Under the pieces are notes generated by a model that searched no databases, was not told the origin of the DNA, and was given only the letters and a program-made list of their open reading frames with translations. Shown in pieces: positions 25,674-34,206 of a DNA stretch of 52,912 bases; within the stretch, counting starts at the first letter, position 1, and every line of letters begins with the position of its first letter. The position numbers were made by a program, and so were the translations under genes. The DNA is from CAILKP01 sp038231815 (GTDB lineage Bacteria; Planctomycetota; Phycisphaerae; Phycisphaerales; UBA1924): contig JBBRKQ010000016.1 of NCBI GenBank assembly GCA_038231815.1, positions 1 to 52,912 of the forward strand, in the 5' to 3' direction.

Positions 25674-27081
25674 TTATCGCCGAGAGCGGGAGGGCGTGCT
25701 TCGCGGAGTCGGGCTTGGCATTGGCCTGGCGGCGGGAGCCGCGGGCCTTGACCCAGGACTGAACCCGCTCGGCCGCGAGGGCGACTTCTGGGGCGGAGCT
25801 GGTCGGGAAACAGAGGCATTCGGGCGGCTGGGCGTTGTCGCTGGACGGTTCGCCGAAGCGTTTGGCCGGCTGGTAGGAACGTTCGGACGGGCTGCGGGAA
25901 CTGATGGCCGCTGCGCCGGTTCGTTCGGTCGGGCCGCAGGAACGTTCGGGCGCTGGGTCGGCGGATTTGGGCGAGTCTCGGGAGTTTGCGGCCGAGTATT
26001 CGGAACATTCGGCCGATTCCCAACGCTTCCCGGCGACGAAGGTTTGTTGGCGGGCCGTGCCGTCGGTGCAGCGGGTCGGGTCGTTACGCCGGGCCGTGTA
26101 ACTGGCGCGGGCGGCCTCGGTGTTGAGGCAATTGGCCGGGTCGATGCTTCCAGCCCCGGTACCCGAGAAGGCTTTCCGCGATCAGGGCTACCGGAACCTT
26201 TGAAATCACTAAACGCTGGACGCTGCCCATCGCGCGTCCAGTCTGAAGGGCGAATGCGATCGGGATTCGGCCGCCAAGGCTGGCCGCCCTGACCGGGTCG
26301 ATTCACGTTGATGTTGTTTGAGTTGTTGTTATTGATGTTGATGTTTATGTCATTATTATTCCCACCCCAGCGAGGCCTCCCACCCCACCCGCAGTGAATG
26401 TACCCACCCCCAGTGCACATTGCCGTTCCAGAAAATCGAGGACACCACCACACCAACACCAAAGCCGATCAAGCCAGCTGTCACCACGGATGTAGAGCTT
26501 GGCCTCTCCACAAATACCACCTGCGGGTTGTATTGCGGCACGAAGATAACCTGCGGCTGGGCGGGCTCAATAATGATAGTCGGTCCCTCGGTCACAACCG
26601 TTTGCTGTTCATTGCTGGCCAGGACACCGTTGGCCCAGGCACGGTCCCGGAGCGACTGCACAGCACGCATCACATCAGCACCCTGTAAAATGTTCGCCTG
26701 CCCGATTGCTTCGGCCCAGTCGGTGTGCTCACCGAGCATCTTGACGACCTCCGGAAACTCCGCAATGCTCTGGACCGTTGGGTCCCAAGCGTCACGCGTT
26801 GCGGCATCGGCCGTTTGACCCGCAGCCTGCAGGGCAAACGCGGCTCGCAAATCATCAATAAACACCGCCGCGGCCAGCGTGTTGGCCAGAAGCGTGTCGG
26901 GATACAGCGCAATTGGGGCCAGCATTTCCTCAAGATCCGCATCGCTGAGACGATCGGCCTCGGCCAGCACGGGAACGGCTGGCAATTCGCTTTGGGCTAG
27001 CACTAGCTTTGGCAACATGGTCACGGTTATTGCCAGGCTCGAGATAAGTAACCACGCGACGTGCTGCTGCTTTGCTGTCAT
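25674..27081 (-). pseudogene. DUF3300 family exported protein, interrupted by a frameshift
   Basis: The first part (27081 to about 26410) encodes a signal peptide and a clear DUF3300 domain: MLAPIALYPDTLLANTLAAA, WDPTVQSIAEFPEVVKML, FVPQYNPQVVFVE. It runs out of frame at a run of five G on the minus strand (26407-26411), after FWNGNVHW. The frame that follows (to 25674) continues as expected for the family: IHCGWGGRPRWGGNNN, an Asn/Ile tract, then about 180 residues of Pro/Arg-rich repeats of the form RPNVPAARPNEPAQ. Removing one G from the run restores a single protein of about 470 residues. It may be a true mutation, a phase-variable tract, ribosomal slippage or a sequencing error. Confidence 0.75.
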
Positions 27082-27305
27082 AAGTGTTTCTCATCGCCAC
27101 AGAAAACTCGCCATAGTTCCCGAGAACGAAAGTCAAAAGACTAATATCGCAAGGCCGAAGTCTTCGACTGCCGGTGCAAGCGTATCGTCGCACAGCATCC
27201 CAGTCAATTTCGAAATCCTGACGTACCGCGCCGCAATTTCAAGCATTCACTTGTGTGGAGCGTTCATTGGTGGATTGACAGAACCTCCACACTGGACTTG
27301 GTCCG

Positions 27306-27701
27306 TCAATTGCTGCCGGAAGACCACCGTTTCGCGAGCGCTGCATCGTTGCGGAAATCCAGCCGCGAATCGCTGACATCAACGAGCAACTCGTTACGGA
27401 AATAGAGGAACTGCACGCTGAGGTCGCGACCCTTCTTTGAATCAAAGAAGGCTTCCGCCTTCCACTCCTCAATGGTCGCACCTTCGAGTTGCGTCGACGA
27501 CAGCCGCACCACGTTGGCACGCTCGTACTTCGCCAGCACATCGGCCTTCTTCTGCCCCGGGGTGATCCCCTGCGCCATCCCGCGGATCGTCTTAAGTTCA
27601 CCCTCCGACACCGATCCCTTTGGAGCGCTCTCACACCCGCAAAGCAATGTCACGAAACAAAGCACAGAAAAAGCGGCAACCATCCGAAGTGAATAACTCA
27701 T
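27306..27701 (-). CDS. Small putative lipoprotein, 131 aa
   Basis: It has a lipoprotein signal peptide (MSYSLRMVAAFSVLCFVTLLCGC) with lipobox LLCGC. About 105 soluble residues follow, with GMAQGITPGQKKADVLAKYERANVV, reminiscent of the SmpA/BamE-like fold in which a GxxxxxVxxxxG segment follows the anchor. That similarity is weak. GAAGG lies before the ATG at 27701. It sits upstream of the DUF3300 gene and downstream of the 69-residue lipoprotein, all on one strand. Confidence 0.75.
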   Translation of the reverse strand: MSYSLRMVAAFSVLCFVTLLCGCESAPKGSVSEGELKTIRGMAQGITPGQKKADVLAKYERANVVRLSSTQLEGATIEEWKAEAFFDSKKGRDLSVQFLYFRNELLVDVSDSRLDFRNDAALAKRWSSGSN

Positions 27702-27830
27702 CGTGTAACCTTCATTAGAGATCGAATCCACAGCCACCAATCAACGATCACAACCACAACCACAACCACGACCAAGACCGCTCCAGTGCCAAGACGCGGA
27801 GTCGGGACTCCGAGCCTGCCAGCATCGCAT

Positions 27831-28040
27831 TTATTTGCGCTTCATGATGTCCTTGCGCTTGTCCTGATATTCCTGCTCTGTAATCAATCCCTTGTTCCGG
27901 GCAGCATCCAAGTCCTGAAGTTCCTGCCCGACCGATACAGTGTTTGCTTCAACCTTTGCGCTGCCGCCACTGCAACCGGCGATACCGATTGCGGCCAACA
28001 GGCACACAGACAACAAAGCGGCATTGCGACGACGCGACAT
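27831..28040 (-). CDS. Small lipoprotein with a SHOCT-like C terminus, 69 aa
   Basis: A signal peptide with lipobox IAGC is followed by a short spacer and QELQDLDAARNKGLITEQEYQDKRKDIM, which matches the SHOCT short helical motif (a leucine-rich helix, then KGLITEEEF-like turn). SHOCT motifs sit at protein termini and are thought to mediate oligomerisation. AAGGA lies 7-11 bases before the ATG. It is a convincing small gene. Confidence 0.8.
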   Translation of the reverse strand: MSRRRNAALLSVCLLAAIGIAGCSGGSAKVEANTVSVGQELQDLDAARNKGLITEQEYQDKRKDIMKRK

Positions 28041-28198
28041 GGCATGTCCTTAAATGGCGGGATGACTGCGGACAGAAAATACAAAAGGCCGGACGTTCAA
28101 AGCATAGTCAAGCCGCCGGTTTCAACAAGCTCGCTTCCCAGCATTTTCATCCTCCGTCCGTGGCCACCACCGCGCCAACTCATACATACCCGACCGAT

Positions 28199-28945
28199 TT
28201 AGATCGCAAACAAATCCGCCTGCACCAGCCCGGCTGGCAGCGAATCCAAGGTCCGCGACATCGCCAGATCAAACTTCCCGATGCGCATCCGCCGAAGCCC
28301 GGCCAGCGTGCCGCCCGTCCCCAGAACCTTGCCCAAATCCCGCGCAAGCGAGCGAATGTATACGCCCTTGCCGCTGGTTACCTCCAGCACCGCGAACGGC
28401 CAGTTGTAGCTGTGCACCACGATTGAATCGATCCGCACAGTCCGCGGGGCCATCACCAAATCATCTGCCTGTCCCTTGCGAGCGAGCTTGTATGCCTCTT
28501 GGCCCGAGATCTTAATCGCAGAGTAAATCGGCGGCACCTGCTGGATCTCTCCCACAAACCGCTCGCATGCCAGCCTGATTTGCTCAATCGTCGGCACAAC
28601 TTCGGGCACTATCTCGGTTCGCTCACCCTCAGCATCATCCGTCGTCGAGAATGCCGACAAGTCCACATCTGCCAGGTACACCTTTGTATCAGCCATCACC
28701 GCATCACACATTTTAGTCGCCCGCCCGACCATGACCACCAGTATCCCCGTCGCCAGCGGGTCCAGCGTTCCGCCGTGTCCCACCTTCACCTTCTTGTGCG
28801 CACCGGCGATGATCAACCTCCGCTTCACCACGCGGCATACATCCATCGATGTCGGTCCGTGCGGCTTATCAATCACCAGCAGCCCAGAAGGGCCCGGTGG
28901 CGGCTCATTGTGCGAACTTGTGTTTGGGTTTGGCAGTGAAGTCAT
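28199..28945 (-). CDS. truB: tRNA pseudouridine(55) synthase
   Basis: Isomerises U55 in the T loop of tRNAs. The 248-residue protein has the N-terminal GLLVIDKPHGPTSMDVCRVV and the catalytic-aspartate motif GHGGTLDPLATGILVV, with IYSAIKISGQEAYKLARKG and GVYIRSLARDLGKVLGTGG further on. It ends soon after the catalytic domain, so the C-terminal PUA domain of the E. coli enzyme is missing, as in many shorter bacterial forms. The glycosyltransferase gene lies 69 bases upstream on the same strand. Confidence 0.95.
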   Translation of the reverse strand: MTSLPNPNTSSHNEPPPGPSGLLVIDKPHGPTSMDVCRVVKRRLIIAGAHKKVKVGHGGTLDPLATGILVVMVGRATKMCDAVMADTKVYLADVDLSAFSTTDDAEGERTEIVPEVVPTIEQIRLACERFVGEIQQVPPIYSAIKISGQEAYKLARKGQADDLVMAPRTVRIDSIVVHSYNWPFAVLEVTSGKGVYIRSLARDLGKVLGTGGTLAGLRRMRIGKFDLAMSRTLDSLPAGLVQADLFAI

Positions 28946-29014
28946 CGTGTCAGTCGCGTTTCATCCGAATCACCACGGTAAGCGGCGCTGCCGCCGTGCG
29001 ATCACCAAATATCC

Positions 29015-30940
29015 TCACTTCTTTCCGTCCGTTGCAATCATCACGGCCGCGGCAATAAGTCGCTTCGGCTTCCCCAGCGGTGCGGGCAGCGATACATCCA
29101 CAGCTTCGCCAGCAACAAACCCTTTGGCAAACATCGCGGTACGCAGCTCCTCCGGCACAATCACAATCCCCGTTGGGTTGGCCTCCAACCACAGCGGGAG
29201 CTTGCCCTCATCAATCCGCGCCACGCGGCCACGGGTCCAGAACACGACGGAGTCCTCTCCATAGAGCGACGCAATCGGCCGAGCCTGGTATTCCTCAATC
29301 GCCTCAACCGCCGCCATCAGCCGCGCGGTGCCCTGACCGGGCGCTATTGCCGGTGCAAACAGGTGCATCGTCGCACCCAAACCCACTACCGCAGCCCCGA
29401 TAGAAACAACCTGCCCGCGCACCACCCGCCCCCGCCACACACTGCGCGTTGCCGCGATGCCAATCGCCGCGGACAACGCCGCCAAGATCCCGAATACCAC
29501 CGTTTGCTCGGCCGAAACAAATCCCCGTCCCAGCAGTACCACCATCACCCCAAAGCAGCCCAGCGGCGCTAACCCGATTGCGTGCCACACCACCAGTCCC
29601 AGCCGCGTAATCATCGAGCGGTCACCCCGACGCAGCATCGCTCCGGCCGCAAACACCGCTCTGGCCGAAAGCAGCGCTGCGGCCGGATACATCGGCATCG
29701 TGTAGTGCGGCAGCTTGCTGGTCATCAGTTCAAAGGCAATCCACCCCGGCAGCAGCCAGGCCAGGCAGTAAAACTCGCCCCGTTTGCCCTTTCTCCGGTC
29801 AAAGACTGTGCGCACAATCCAGCCCGAGACAGACCCCGTCACATTGGCCCGCTCCCGACGGGGCAGCCCTATTTTCACCGCTCGCACCACACCCCAGGCC
29901 GTCAGCAAGCTCCCGGGCCACATCAGCACCGCCAGCAGCACGGTGTGGGTGCCGGGCGGGGCAAAGTGCCCCTCCACACTTCCCACAGTCGCCCGCAGCA
30001 GCACCTCGCGATTCAAGATTTCTAGGTAGTTGGCCAGCCCAAAGTGCTGCACAACCACTCCGGCCCAAGCCCCCACCACGCACGCCACAAACAGCAGACC
30101 AACCGGCCAATACAGCCGCTTTAGCGGCGACCAATCCCGGCCAAACCACCCCAGGAACACAATCGTTAGTCCTACCACCATCGGTGCCATTGGGCCCTTG
30201 GCCAGCACGCCGGCCGCTATCGCCGCCCAAAACAGAGCGGGCAGAAACCACCGGACCCTAAAGCTCTGCCAATGCGCGTGCTGCGGCACCGCCGTCCACA
30301 CTCGCCAAAGCGCAAGTTGCGCCACCGTCACCGTCAGCAGTAAAAGCTGGTCTGACCTCGCCTGATGGGCATCCCAGACCACGATCGGGCTCACCGCCAG
30401 CAGGGCGGCCCCCATCACCGCCACCCGCGGATCAAACATTCCCATACCCATTCGCCACAGGGCCAGCACGCTCAGCATCGCGCACAGGGCAGAGGGGACA
30501 CGGTACATCCACATTGCATCGCCAGAAGCATCGCCCCCGGTCAGCAGCCATGCGCTGCACACCTGCAGCCAGTACGTCAGCGGTGGCTTGTTCAGCCTCG
30601 GCGTAGCTCCATACATCGGAATCGCCATCCCACCAGAGTGCAGTTCCGGGTGCCTGTCCCGGTGCAAGTCCGGATCGCGAACCGGCAGCGAATCACCGGT
30701 TGCACCGGAAGCGGTCGCGCTCACCGGCTCTAACGTCAGGGACTCAAACATCTGCCGGCTGGATTGGGCAAATCGGCACTCGTCACGATCAACCGGCTGC
30801 AGCGAGGCCAAGCCGGGGACGTACACTGCCGCGCACAGGACCACAAGCAGCACACCGGCCTTCCAAGTAGAACACCAATGGGCGTTTCCGATTCCAGCGA
30901 GATTACGGCGGGCAAGCAGCACGGGGTCGATTATGGCCAC
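29015..30940 (-). CDS. Membrane glycosyltransferase, ArnT/PMT-like (GT-C fold)
   Basis: Polytopic protein of about 640 residues with some 11-12 membrane segments. After the first helix it carries VDRDECRFAQSSRQM, the acidic catalytic loop of GT-C enzymes that move a sugar from a polyprenyl-phosphate donor. NKPPLTYWLQV follows, a typical ArnT/PMT_2 element. The acceptor cannot be predicted. The open frame extends to 31927, but that part is antisense to the PAP2 gene and is not protein-like. I propose the GTG at 30940. GTG codons at 30922 and 30853 are alternatives; the last would start inside the first helix. Confidence 0.8.
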   Translation of the reverse strand: MAIIDPVLLARRNLAGIGNAHWCSTWKAGVLLVVLCAAVYVPGLASLQPVDRDECRFAQSSRQMFESLTLEPVSATASGATGDSLPVRDPDLHRDRHPELHSGGMAIPMYGATPRLNKPPLTYWLQVCSAWLLTGGDASGDAMWMYRVPSALCAMLSVLALWRMGMGMFDPRVAVMGAALLAVSPIVVWDAHQARSDQLLLLTVTVAQLALWRVWTAVPQHAHWQSFRVRWFLPALFWAAIAAGVLAKGPMAPMVVGLTIVFLGWFGRDWSPLKRLYWPVGLLFVACVVGAWAGVVVQHFGLANYLEILNREVLLRATVGSVEGHFAPPGTHTVLLAVLMWPGSLLTAWGVVRAVKIGLPRRERANVTGSVSGWIVRTVFDRRKGKRGEFYCLAWLLPGWIAFELMTSKLPHYTMPMYPAAALLSARAVFAAGAMLRRGDRSMITRLGLVVWHAIGLAPLGCFGVMVVLLGRGFVSAEQTVVFGILAALSAAIGIAATRSVWRGRVVRGQVVSIGAAVVGLGATMHLFAPAIAPGQGTARLMAAVEAIEEYQARPIASLYGEDSVVFWTRGRVARIDEGKLPLWLEANPTGIVIVPEELRTAMFAKGFVAGEAVDVSLPAPLGKPKRLIAAAVMIATDGKK

Positions 30941-31660
30941 ACTCTTGGTGGGAGCAACCAAACACCACAAACGTTTCTTCGCTCCCTGCTGGCCACCTGG
31001 TGGTTTCCGCTCGCCCTCGGCCTGGTGCTCGTGCTTCTGCTGGCACGCTTTGATGGAGCGCTGGACCAAATCAAAGTCAGCGGCATTCTCCGCGGAGATG
31101 TTCGCCGCGAACTTGAGGCGGTCCAGCAGTTTGGTCAGGGCACCTTCAGTGTGCTCATCGGCCTGATCATTTTTCTGCTTGATCCGGCCCGGCGGCGCTG
31201 GCTCATGGCGTGGGCGGTCTCCGCTTTGGTACTCGGCATCGTCGTCACCGGTATGAAGATGCTCATCGGCCGGGTCAGGCCGCGGCTGGTGGATCCGTAC
31301 GACCCCCTGCTGTTTCTCGGCCCGCTGGGCAAGTACCCGTGGACGAACAAGTCCGGCACCATTGAGCTGCTCAGTCCGCTGCAAATCGGCAAGAGCGGCG
31401 TCAGCGACCTCTGGTCCATGCCGTCCAGCCACACCGCCTTCGCCGTCTTGTGCGCTGCCATCCTCGCCCGAATGTACCCAAAGATCGCTCCCGTCGTGTG
31501 GGGGCTGGCGATTACCGTCGGCCTCTGCCGGCTCATCTTTGATGCCCACTACCTGACTGATGTTCTCGCTGGCGCGTGCGTGGCCGTGGCCGTCATGCGG
31601 CTGGTGCTGCCCCGAATCGTGCCGGCGGCAACCGACGGCGTGCCCCTGCAAACCGCCTGA
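30878..31660 (+). CDS. PAP2-family membrane phosphatase
   Basis: The 260-residue protein has about six membrane segments and the three phosphatase signature motifs: KMLIGRVRPR, MPSSHTAFA and the C-terminal RLIFDAHYLTDVLAG. Members hydrolyse lipid phosphates such as undecaprenyl pyrophosphate or phosphatidic acid on the outer side of the membrane. The ATG at 30878 is the only usable start before the first helix, so the gene must overlap the 5' end of the divergent glycosyltransferase. Polyprenyl-phosphate recycling would be a sensible partner activity for that enzyme (inference). Confidence 0.88.
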   Translation: MGVSDSSEITAGKQHGVDYGHTLGGSNQTPQTFLRSLLATWWFPLALGLVLVLLLARFDGALDQIKVSGILRGDVRRELEAVQQFGQGTFSVLIGLIIFLLDPARRRWLMAWAVSALVLGIVVTGMKMLIGRVRPRLVDPYDPLLFLGPLGKYPWTNKSGTIELLSPLQIGKSGVSDLWSMPSSHTAFAVLCAAILARMYPKIAPVVWGLAITVGLCRLIFDAHYLTDVLAGACVAVAVMRLVLPRIVPAATDGVPLQTA

Positions 31661-31742
31661 ATCGCAGCCGGGGAGGGACGACTTACCGCAATTGACACAG
31701 CCCGTCGGGCAATGACGAACCCCGCTCGCCCCTTCTGTCCGC

Positions 31743-31772
31743 TCCCATCCCATCCCGTCCCATCCCGTCCCA
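31743..31772. repeat. Six tandem TCCC(A/G) pentamers
   Basis: TCCCA TCCCA TCCCG TCCCA TCCCG TCCCA lie end to end between the PAP2 gene and the outer-membrane gene. This is a simple-sequence repeat outside any coding frame, and its copy number could vary between strains. Confidence 0.7.
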
Positions 31773-31784
31773 ATCCGCTCCCGC

Positions 31785-31836
31785 ATCAAATTTCTAGAAA
31801 TTACGCGCCCACACACCGTCGCCCGGATCAAATTTC
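31785..31836. promoter_or_regulatory. Possible operator: 14-base palindrome plus a direct repeat
   Basis: AATTTCTAGAAATT (31789-31802) is a perfect palindrome. ATCAAATTTC occurs at 31785-31794, overlapping the palindrome, and again at 31827-31836, 42 bases later. They stand about 80-130 bases before the ATG of the outer-membrane gene, in an AT-rich pocket of a GC-rich genome. This fits a regulator binding site, but no regulator is identified. Confidence 0.35.
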
Positions 31837-31917
31837 GCTCCCTCCAGTTTTCCTCTCGTCGGCTCACTTTTATCTTTCCACTGTCCCTCCGCCCGTCAAA
31901 CGCATATCTTCGGCGGT

Positions 31918-33357
31918 ATGAAACCACCTGTACTCAAAGCGGCATTGGCTGTGGCGGCGGTTTTGAGCGTTGCCGGCGCGGCGTTTGGCCAAGAAGTAGA
32001 CCAGCGACGGATCGATCGGCAGCTGCGCGTTGCCGAGACTGCGCTCTCGCGCTTCCGACCCGATCCTTCGCTCACCCTTGATGAACTCTCGTTCTTCGAT
32101 GTCGGTGGCAATCTGTCGTTTCAATCCGTGTTTCTCAAGGATCAGGACGCCAACAGCCGCACGCTGCTGCAATCAACCGCCACGCTGTACGCCCGTGGCA
32201 GCATAAACGGTGCGCACACAGCGTTTGCCAGAGCCACCTTCGCCTACCGGGCGTTCTCTGAAGGTGACAGCTTTGACGGACGGGGAGACCGGCTGGCCGA
32301 GCCGATCCCGGACCGATACTGGTACGAGTTTGACCTGCGCAACGCTCTTGCCGCCGGTAATGCCCCGCCTATAGACGGCAACTTCAACATCCGAGTTGGT
32401 CGCCAGTTTATTGACTGGGGCGCAGGCCTTGCCCTCTCCGAGACTCTGTACGCCGCCCGCCCAACTCTGGAGCTCAGCAAGAACCTCCGCATAGAGGGCC
32501 TTGCCGGCATCACCCCTGACCACACGGTTGATTTTGATGCCAGCCGCGTCGATTACGACGAAAAAACCCGCCGGACCTATTTCGGTGCCCGCGTGGTTGC
32601 CAAGGACGCCGCCGCCAACGAGTACTACGCCTTTTACCTCTACAGCGGCGACAACTACAACCGTACCGAGTCGCGTGCTCCGATCGTCTTTACCGATGCC
32701 AAGTTTGACCACGCAAGCAACTTTCTGGGGCTTGGAACAAACCTCACCATCGGCGATGATCTTCAGGTTCTCTTCGAAGCAGTCGCCCAGCTTGGCACCA
32801 ACTACAGCGACCCGCTTCGCGGCACACAAACTCGGGAAGATGTCAAGGCTGGCGCCACCCGGGCCCAGTTTGCGTACCTCTTGCGTGATGCCACCCGCTC
32901 TCGGATCGAGCTTGAATTCCTCGCGGGCACGGGTGATGATGACCGGCTGTCCTCAACCGACACCGTCGGCGGCAACGCCCCCGGCACGACCGACCACGCC
33001 TTCAACACACTGGGCTTTGCCAACACAGGCCTGGCCTTTGGCGGTAGCCTGAACAACCTGTGGTCCACCCGGCTTGGCTATAGCTGCGAGCCCTTCCCCG
33101 ATTTGGGCCCGATTTCCGCGATCCAAGTCGGCATAGACGGCTTCATATTCTCAAAGATCTCGGCAGCCGCACCCATTGATGAACTGACCAACCAGTCCAA
33201 ATTTCTTGGCGGTGAGGTCGACTTGTTCCTGAACTACCGGATCAACTCTGACCTTTCCTTCTCTGCACGATACGGCATTTTCCTTCCCGGAGAGGCAATC
33301 GCCGGCTCCCACCATGCCCGTGACTTCGCCCTGTTTAGCATTGTATTGTCCTTCTAA
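31918..33357 (+). CDS. Outer-membrane beta-barrel protein, alginate-export-like
   Basis: The 479-residue protein has a signal peptide (AALAVAAVLSVAGAAFGQ). A series of amphipathic strands follows, with ISF-like RVGRQFIDWGAGLALSETLYAARPT, the segment typical of alginate-export/AlgE-like barrels in which a conserved R-G-R-Q strand precedes the pore. It ends in FALFSIVLSF, with the terminal phenylalanine expected for Bam-dependent insertion. Role: a porin or export channel; its substrate is unknown. A lipoprotein gene starts 59 bases downstream. Confidence 0.75.
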   Translation: MKPPVLKAALAVAAVLSVAGAAFGQEVDQRRIDRQLRVAETALSRFRPDPSLTLDELSFFDVGGNLSFQSVFLKDQDANSRTLLQSTATLYARGSINGAHTAFARATFAYRAFSEGDSFDGRGDRLAEPIPDRYWYEFDLRNALAAGNAPPIDGNFNIRVGRQFIDWGAGLALSETLYAARPTLELSKNLRIEGLAGITPDHTVDFDASRVDYDEKTRRTYFGARVVAKDAAANEYYAFYLYSGDNYNRTESRAPIVFTDAKFDHASNFLGLGTNLTIGDDLQVLFEAVAQLGTNYSDPLRGTQTREDVKAGATRAQFAYLLRDATRSRIELEFLAGTGDDDRLSSTDTVGGNAPGTTDHAFNTLGFANTGLAFGGSLNNLWSTRLGYSCEPFPDLGPISAIQVGIDGFIFSKISAAAPIDELTNQSKFLGGEVDLFLNYRINSDLSFSARYGIFLPGEAIAGSHHARDFALFSIVLSF

Positions 33358-33416
33358 TATCGGCCACCGCGACCTGAATGTCACCTGTTCTTTGGTCCTC
33401 TCCAGCAATCACGCCC

Positions 33417-34037
33417 ATGCCGACTTACTTCAAACTCCCGCTCGCGGCCAAACAGTTGGCGGCAGCGTCTGTCTGTGTACATCTTGTCGCCGCAGCTCGG
33501 GCTTGCGTTGCCACCGCCGCCCTCGTTTGCGTTGTTGCAGTTGGCGGCTGCGCCCGCTCAACCGTGACCGATGGATTGGCTACCAATTACGACCGGACCG
33601 ACCCTGCCGCCGAAGTGGTCTTTTATCACAACCTGGCCAACATGACCAAGGTCAGTAATGATGAAGCCCTGCACGCGCTCACCCTGCTTGCCGACGATGA
33701 GGATCCCACCCTCACGTACGACTCTCGGGTTGAAGCCGCCAAGGCCCGCGGCTGGCTCAATGAGGATTTTAACCAACCTCCCGACTTTGTCGCTCAAAAG
33801 GGCCTCGTCGCCGAATGCCTCGTGCGAATGCTGCGAGTTGAGGGTGGCGTGTGGCTCACGCTCCTAGGACCGACTCCGAGGTACAGCGTCCGCGAACTGG
33901 TGAACCTGGGCGTGATGCCGGAGGACAGCAGCGAGCGACAGGCCATGAGCGGCGCGGAATTTGTCGGCATTCTGGGCCGTGCCCGCGATAACGCAATCCT
34001 TGAAAAAATGCGGGAACTCCGCAAAACCGGGGAGTGA
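33417..34037 (+). CDS. Putative lipoprotein between barrel and cyclase genes, 206 aa
   Basis: A hydrophobic N-terminal segment ends in a lipobox-like VAVGGCARS. The soluble domain of about 160 residues contains FYHNLANMTKVSNDEALHALTLLADD and a later ARGWLNEDFNQPPDFVAQKGLVAECLV. I know no function. The pattern of an early helix with a later surface-loop segment is seen in planctomycete lipoproteins encoded beside CHASE2 cyclases (weak inference). Starts at 33378 and 33417 are both possible; I take the second, which shortens an already long signal region. Confidence 0.65.
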   Translation: MPTYFKLPLAAKQLAAASVCVHLVAAARACVATAALVCVVAVGGCARSTVTDGLATNYDRTDPAAEVVFYHNLANMTKVSNDEALHALTLLADDEDPTLTYDSRVEAAKARGWLNEDFNQPPDFVAQKGLVAECLVRMLRVEGGVWLTLLGPTPRYSVRELVNLGVMPEDSSERQAMSGAEFVGILGRARDNAILEKMRELRKTGE

Positions 34038-34206
34038 TCTGAAGCACACAGCGGGCCCACTCACCTAATGGCCGGGACTGCGCGAAATATAAGACTGCGA
34101 CCCAGTTTCCGCCGTCTAGCCAAGTGGTCAACCCCGCACCACGTCTCGATCCTGCATCCAAACGCCACGCTTTGACGGCTCAGCAAAGGCAACGATCCGG
34201 CCCACA

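Noticed and set aside
28750..28800. GHGGTLD in place of GHTGTLD in TruB as an unusual active site
   Set aside because: The catalytic aspartate is kept and glycine at this place occurs in other TruB enzymes.
30941..31927. Long N-terminal extension of the glycosyltransferase frame
   Set aside because: It is antisense to the PAP2 gene, whose motifs are intact, and its composition is not that of a membrane protein.
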